Shown here piece after piece: positions 10,014-11,634 of a DNA stretch of 11,634 nucleotides. The notes beneath the pieces are model-generated. The model had not been told where the DNA came from, ran no database searches, and worked only from the letters and a program-made list of their open reading frames with translations. The DNA comes from JALQXV01 sp051005235 (GTDB taxonomy: Bacteria > Patescibacteriota > Saccharimonadia > Saccharimonadales > 2-12-FULL-41-12), in assembly GCA_051005235.1 (NCBI GenBank), contig JBPCJO010000043.1, positions 1 to 11,634 of the forward strand, given 5' to 3'. Positions within the stretch are counted from its first letter, which is position 1. Each line of letters starts with the position of its first letter. A program made the translations under genes and the position numbers.

Positions 10014-10622
10014 ATGGAAGTGCTTATCGTTGATAATGCGCCAGCGCACAAAGACTATAACCGGCCGCTCGAAACAGCAGTTGAGCGGCTTAATTCGTGC
10101 CGGCGAGTGGACTACCGGGAGGTTGCGGCAGACCCTACTTTGGTGTCATATTTTGGCGCGGTAGTTCTTAGTGGTGTGCCGGTAACCTATGGTTTCGAGA
10201 CGATTGAGGAACGGACAGAACATTTACAATGGGTGCTGCAAACTGAAGTGCCGCTACTAGGAATATGTATTAGCCACCAGAGTTTGGGCAGCGTTTTTGG
10301 CGGTACAATTATGAGGAATGAGGCCGAAACGGGCATCGTGGCTCTAGAAACAGTCGCCGAGGATCCAATTTTTAACGGATTGCCGACGCGATTCCAGGTG
10401 GCCACCCATCATCGGGCGTCCGTGACTGTACCTGAGGATTTTTTGTTACTCGCACGGACGCAACGGTGCGCGAACCAGATAATGAAGCATAAAGAACGCC
10501 TGATATACGGTATACAATTTCACCCGGAGTTGCCGGCTCGTCGCAGTGGGCAAATAATTTTAAGGAATTTTCTTAAACAAGCGGTAAGCCAACCACCGCG
10601 CAGCGAAACTTTGGTATACTAG
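10014..10622 (+). CDS. Class I glutamine amidotransferase domain protein, GMP-synthase-like (202 aa)
   Basis: Releases ammonia from glutamine for a partner synthetase or hydrolyses a gamma-glutamyl substrate. Starts with the Rossmann strand MEVLIVDNAP. The nucleophile elbow is LLGICISHQSLGSVFGG (C85) and the C-terminal dyad GIQFHPE gives H170 and E172, so the Cys-His-Glu triad is complete. The elbow has CIS where GxCxGxQ enzymes have CxG. The length is that of a single GATase1 domain, with no synthetase domain attached. Sequence style is closest to the GuaA N-terminal domain or stand-alone GuaA-like amidotransferases. No partner synthetase lies in the window. The mRNA seems leaderless. The last codons overlap the -10 of the VKOR gene, 5 bp downstream. 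Partner and true substrate are unknown. Confidence 0.88.
   Translation: MEVLIVDNAPAHKDYNRPLETAVERLNSCRRVDYREVAADPTLVSYFGAVVLSGVPVTYGFETIEERTEHLQWVLQTEVPLLGICISHQSLGSVFGGTIMRNEAETGIVALETVAEDPIFNGLPTRFQVATHHRASVTVPEDFLLLARTQRCANQIMKHKERLIYGIQFHPELPARRSGQIILRNFLKQAVSQPPRSETLVY
10612..10620 (+). promoter_or_regulatory. Extended -10 promoter of the VKOR gene, leaderless
   Basis: TGGTATACT inside the last codons of the amidotransferase gene ends 7 nt before the GTG at 10628, so the start codon would be at or next to the mRNA 5' end. Confidence 0.55.
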
Positions 10623-10627
10623 GCTTA

Positions 10628-11245
10628 GTGAAGCAAACAAAAGCAAAAACTGTTCGAAACACGCTCGACCGGGCGCTCGGCTACATTTTGGCGGGTGGAG
10701 GTATTATTGGTTTAATCGCGGCGTTTGTCCTAACGGTTGAAAAAATTGAACTTATTAAAGATCCGGGTTTTCAGCCGTCCTGCAACATTAGCCCGATTCT
10801 AAGTTGCGGCTCAGTTATGGCAACTCCTCAGGCAGAAGTGTTTGGTTTTCCGAACTCCTTATTGGGCCTGGTTGGTTTTACGGCGCTGGCGGTGACTGGC
10901 TTTGCAATCTTGGCTGGCGCTAGCTTTAAACGCTGGTACTGGCTCGGCTTGCAGGCTGGTCTATTGTTTGCGATTGGATTTATACACTGGCTGTTTTTTC
11001 AGAGCGTGTACCGAATTGGAGCCTTGTGCCCGTACTGTATGGTAGTTTGGTCGGTGGTTATCCCGACGTTTTGGTACGTAACTCTCTACAACTTCCGAAA
11101 CGGCCATATTGTGGTGCCGCAGCGGCTCAAGCCTATCTGTAATTTTATGCAAAAACATCATGCCGACATTTTGTTTGTCTGGTTTTTGGTCATTATCGGC
11201 CTGATTTTGAATCACTTTTGGTACTACTGGAAGACGTTAATTTAA
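10628..11245 (+). CDS. Vitamin K epoxide reductase (VKOR) family membrane protein (205 aa)
   Basis: A quinone-linked thiol oxidase that reoxidises a DsbA-like partner to form disulfides outside the membrane. Predicted TM helices: about 17-37, 76-97, 104-124, 136-154 and 183-200. The outer loop carries the cysteine pair C52 and C60 (SCNISPILSCGSVM), the active-site motif is C134-P-Y-C137 before a TM helix, and the conserved serine region is FGFPNSLLG (72-80). All four redox cysteines are present. No thioredoxin domain is fused, so a separate partner must exist elsewhere. GTG is the only sensible start (the next Met is residue 64), and it follows an extended -10 by 7 nt. The 3' end overlaps the convergent ComF-like gene by 53 bp. 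Confidence 0.93.
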   Translation: MKQTKAKTVRNTLDRALGYILAGGGIIGLIAAFVLTVEKIELIKDPGFQPSCNISPILSCGSVMATPQAEVFGFPNSLLGLVGFTALAVTGFAILAGASFKRWYWLGLQAGLLFAIGFIHWLFFQSVYRIGALCPYCMVVWSVVIPTFWYVTLYNFRNGHIVVPQRLKPICNFMQKHHADILFVWFLVIIGLILNHFWYYWKTLI

Positions 11246-11634
11246 GTTGGTGGGCAAAAACGGCCGCATCGACGGTAGCGGCACCGACCATTTTTAACGT
11301 GCGGGCAGCCGATTCAAGAGTCGCACCGGTGGTAAGCACATCATCAATTACTAATAGATGTTTACCGTCGATGCGTTCCGGACGATGCGCGGTAAAAGCA
11401 TTTTCGAGTTGAATAAAGCGCTCGGCGCGATTTGATCCGACTTGCCGGGTGTTCTTAGTGCGTCTGAGAGTCTCTAGATAGGGTAGGTTACGTTTTTTAG
11501 CCACGTGCCGGGCAATTAACCGTGCTTGGTCGTAACCCCGCTGGCGAACTCGTACGGCGGTCGTAGGGGCGGCGGTAACTATTACGCCAGATGGCAGGGC
11601 AGGGAGCTGGTGGTGCAAACAATTAGCTATAACC
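11193..11634 (-). CDS. comF: ComF-family phosphoribosyltransferase (5'-truncated by window edge)
   Basis: Amidophosphoribosyltransferase-like protein of the ComF/GntX family, linked in other bacteria to DNA uptake. The frame is open to the right edge, so the N-terminal zinc-finger part and true start lie outside; a TTG at 11618 is only an internal codon. Visible: TAAPTTAVRVRQRGYDQARL (the ComF-typical RxRQRGYNQA motif), TKNTRQVGSNRAERF, and the PRPP-binding loop HLLVIDDVLTTGATL (VIDDVxTTG). The end is a Ser/Lys-rich tail (TSSSSTKSDSKSGR) encoded opposite the end of the VKOR gene. CPR cells commonly have competence genes, which fits nucleotide scavenging by DNA uptake. Family sure; exact role is known only in part even in models. 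Confidence 0.92.
   Translation of the reverse strand, partial: VIANCLHHQLPALPSGVIVTAAPTTAVRVRQRGYDQARLIARHVAKKRNLPYLETLRRTKNTRQVGSNRAERFIQLENAFTAHRPERIDGKHLLVIDDVLTTGATLESAARTLKMVGAATVDAAVFAHQLKLTSSSSTKSDSKSGR

Overview
The window reads like a piece of a small, host-associated Patescibacteria (CPR) genome, most plausibly Saccharibacteria. The reasons are a two-TM 182-residue membrane protein of a type I associate with that group, CCA-encoding tRNAs, very compact gene packing, and promoters of the extended -10 type that often sit 6-7 nt before a start codon (leaderless mRNAs). This taxonomic call is inference from gene content; no rRNA marker is present. Nothing suggests a recoded stop codon.

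Layout. 1-1065: 3' part of a Clp/Hsp100 AAA+ unfoldase gene, cut by the window edge. 1070-1578 (-): two tandem, translationally coupled paralogous coiled-coil miniproteins. 1717-1806 (-): tRNA-Ser(UGA) with promoter and terminator. 1878-2395 (-): YggT-like membrane protein and an upstream 46-codon gene. 2528-3530 (+): 74-residue protein, tRNA-Ser(GCU), and the 182-residue membrane protein. 3592-3668: tRNA-Arg with anticodon GCG. From 3669 to about 9570 lies an accessory island. 10014-11634 returns to a core-like region: a class I glutamine amidotransferase, a VKOR-family membrane oxidoreductase, and, convergent, a ComF-type phosphoribosyltransferase cut by the right edge.

The island is the most interesting part. 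A 29-30 bp direct repeat (starting with TTCTAACTTCGTCC, ending with ACGCTACACCA) occurs five times, at 4346, 5300, 6374, 8586 and 9507. Its end resembles the 3' end of the adjacent tRNA-Arg gene (TACACCA). In most copies it is followed by the same AGCATAAGC spacer and a Rho-independent terminator, as after the tRNA itself. The repeats divide the island into five cassettes: (1) orphan 158-aa protein, (2) orphan hydrophilic 192-aa protein, (3) a GntR/FCD regulator behind a possible attenuator leader, (4) a threonine aldolase - YbaK-like - LMW-phosphatase operon, and (5) an inverted gene for a possible ADP-ribosyltransferase-fold protein. At least three cassettes have their own consensus-like promoter. 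No integrase lies in the window. I infer serial accretion of small cargo units at a tRNA gene, with each unit keeping a tRNA-3'-end-like repeat and terminator; this is a hypothesis.

The core genes on both sides (Clp unfoldase, VKOR thiol oxidation, ComF) are ordinary. The cassettes have no obvious common pathway, which fits independent acquisition.
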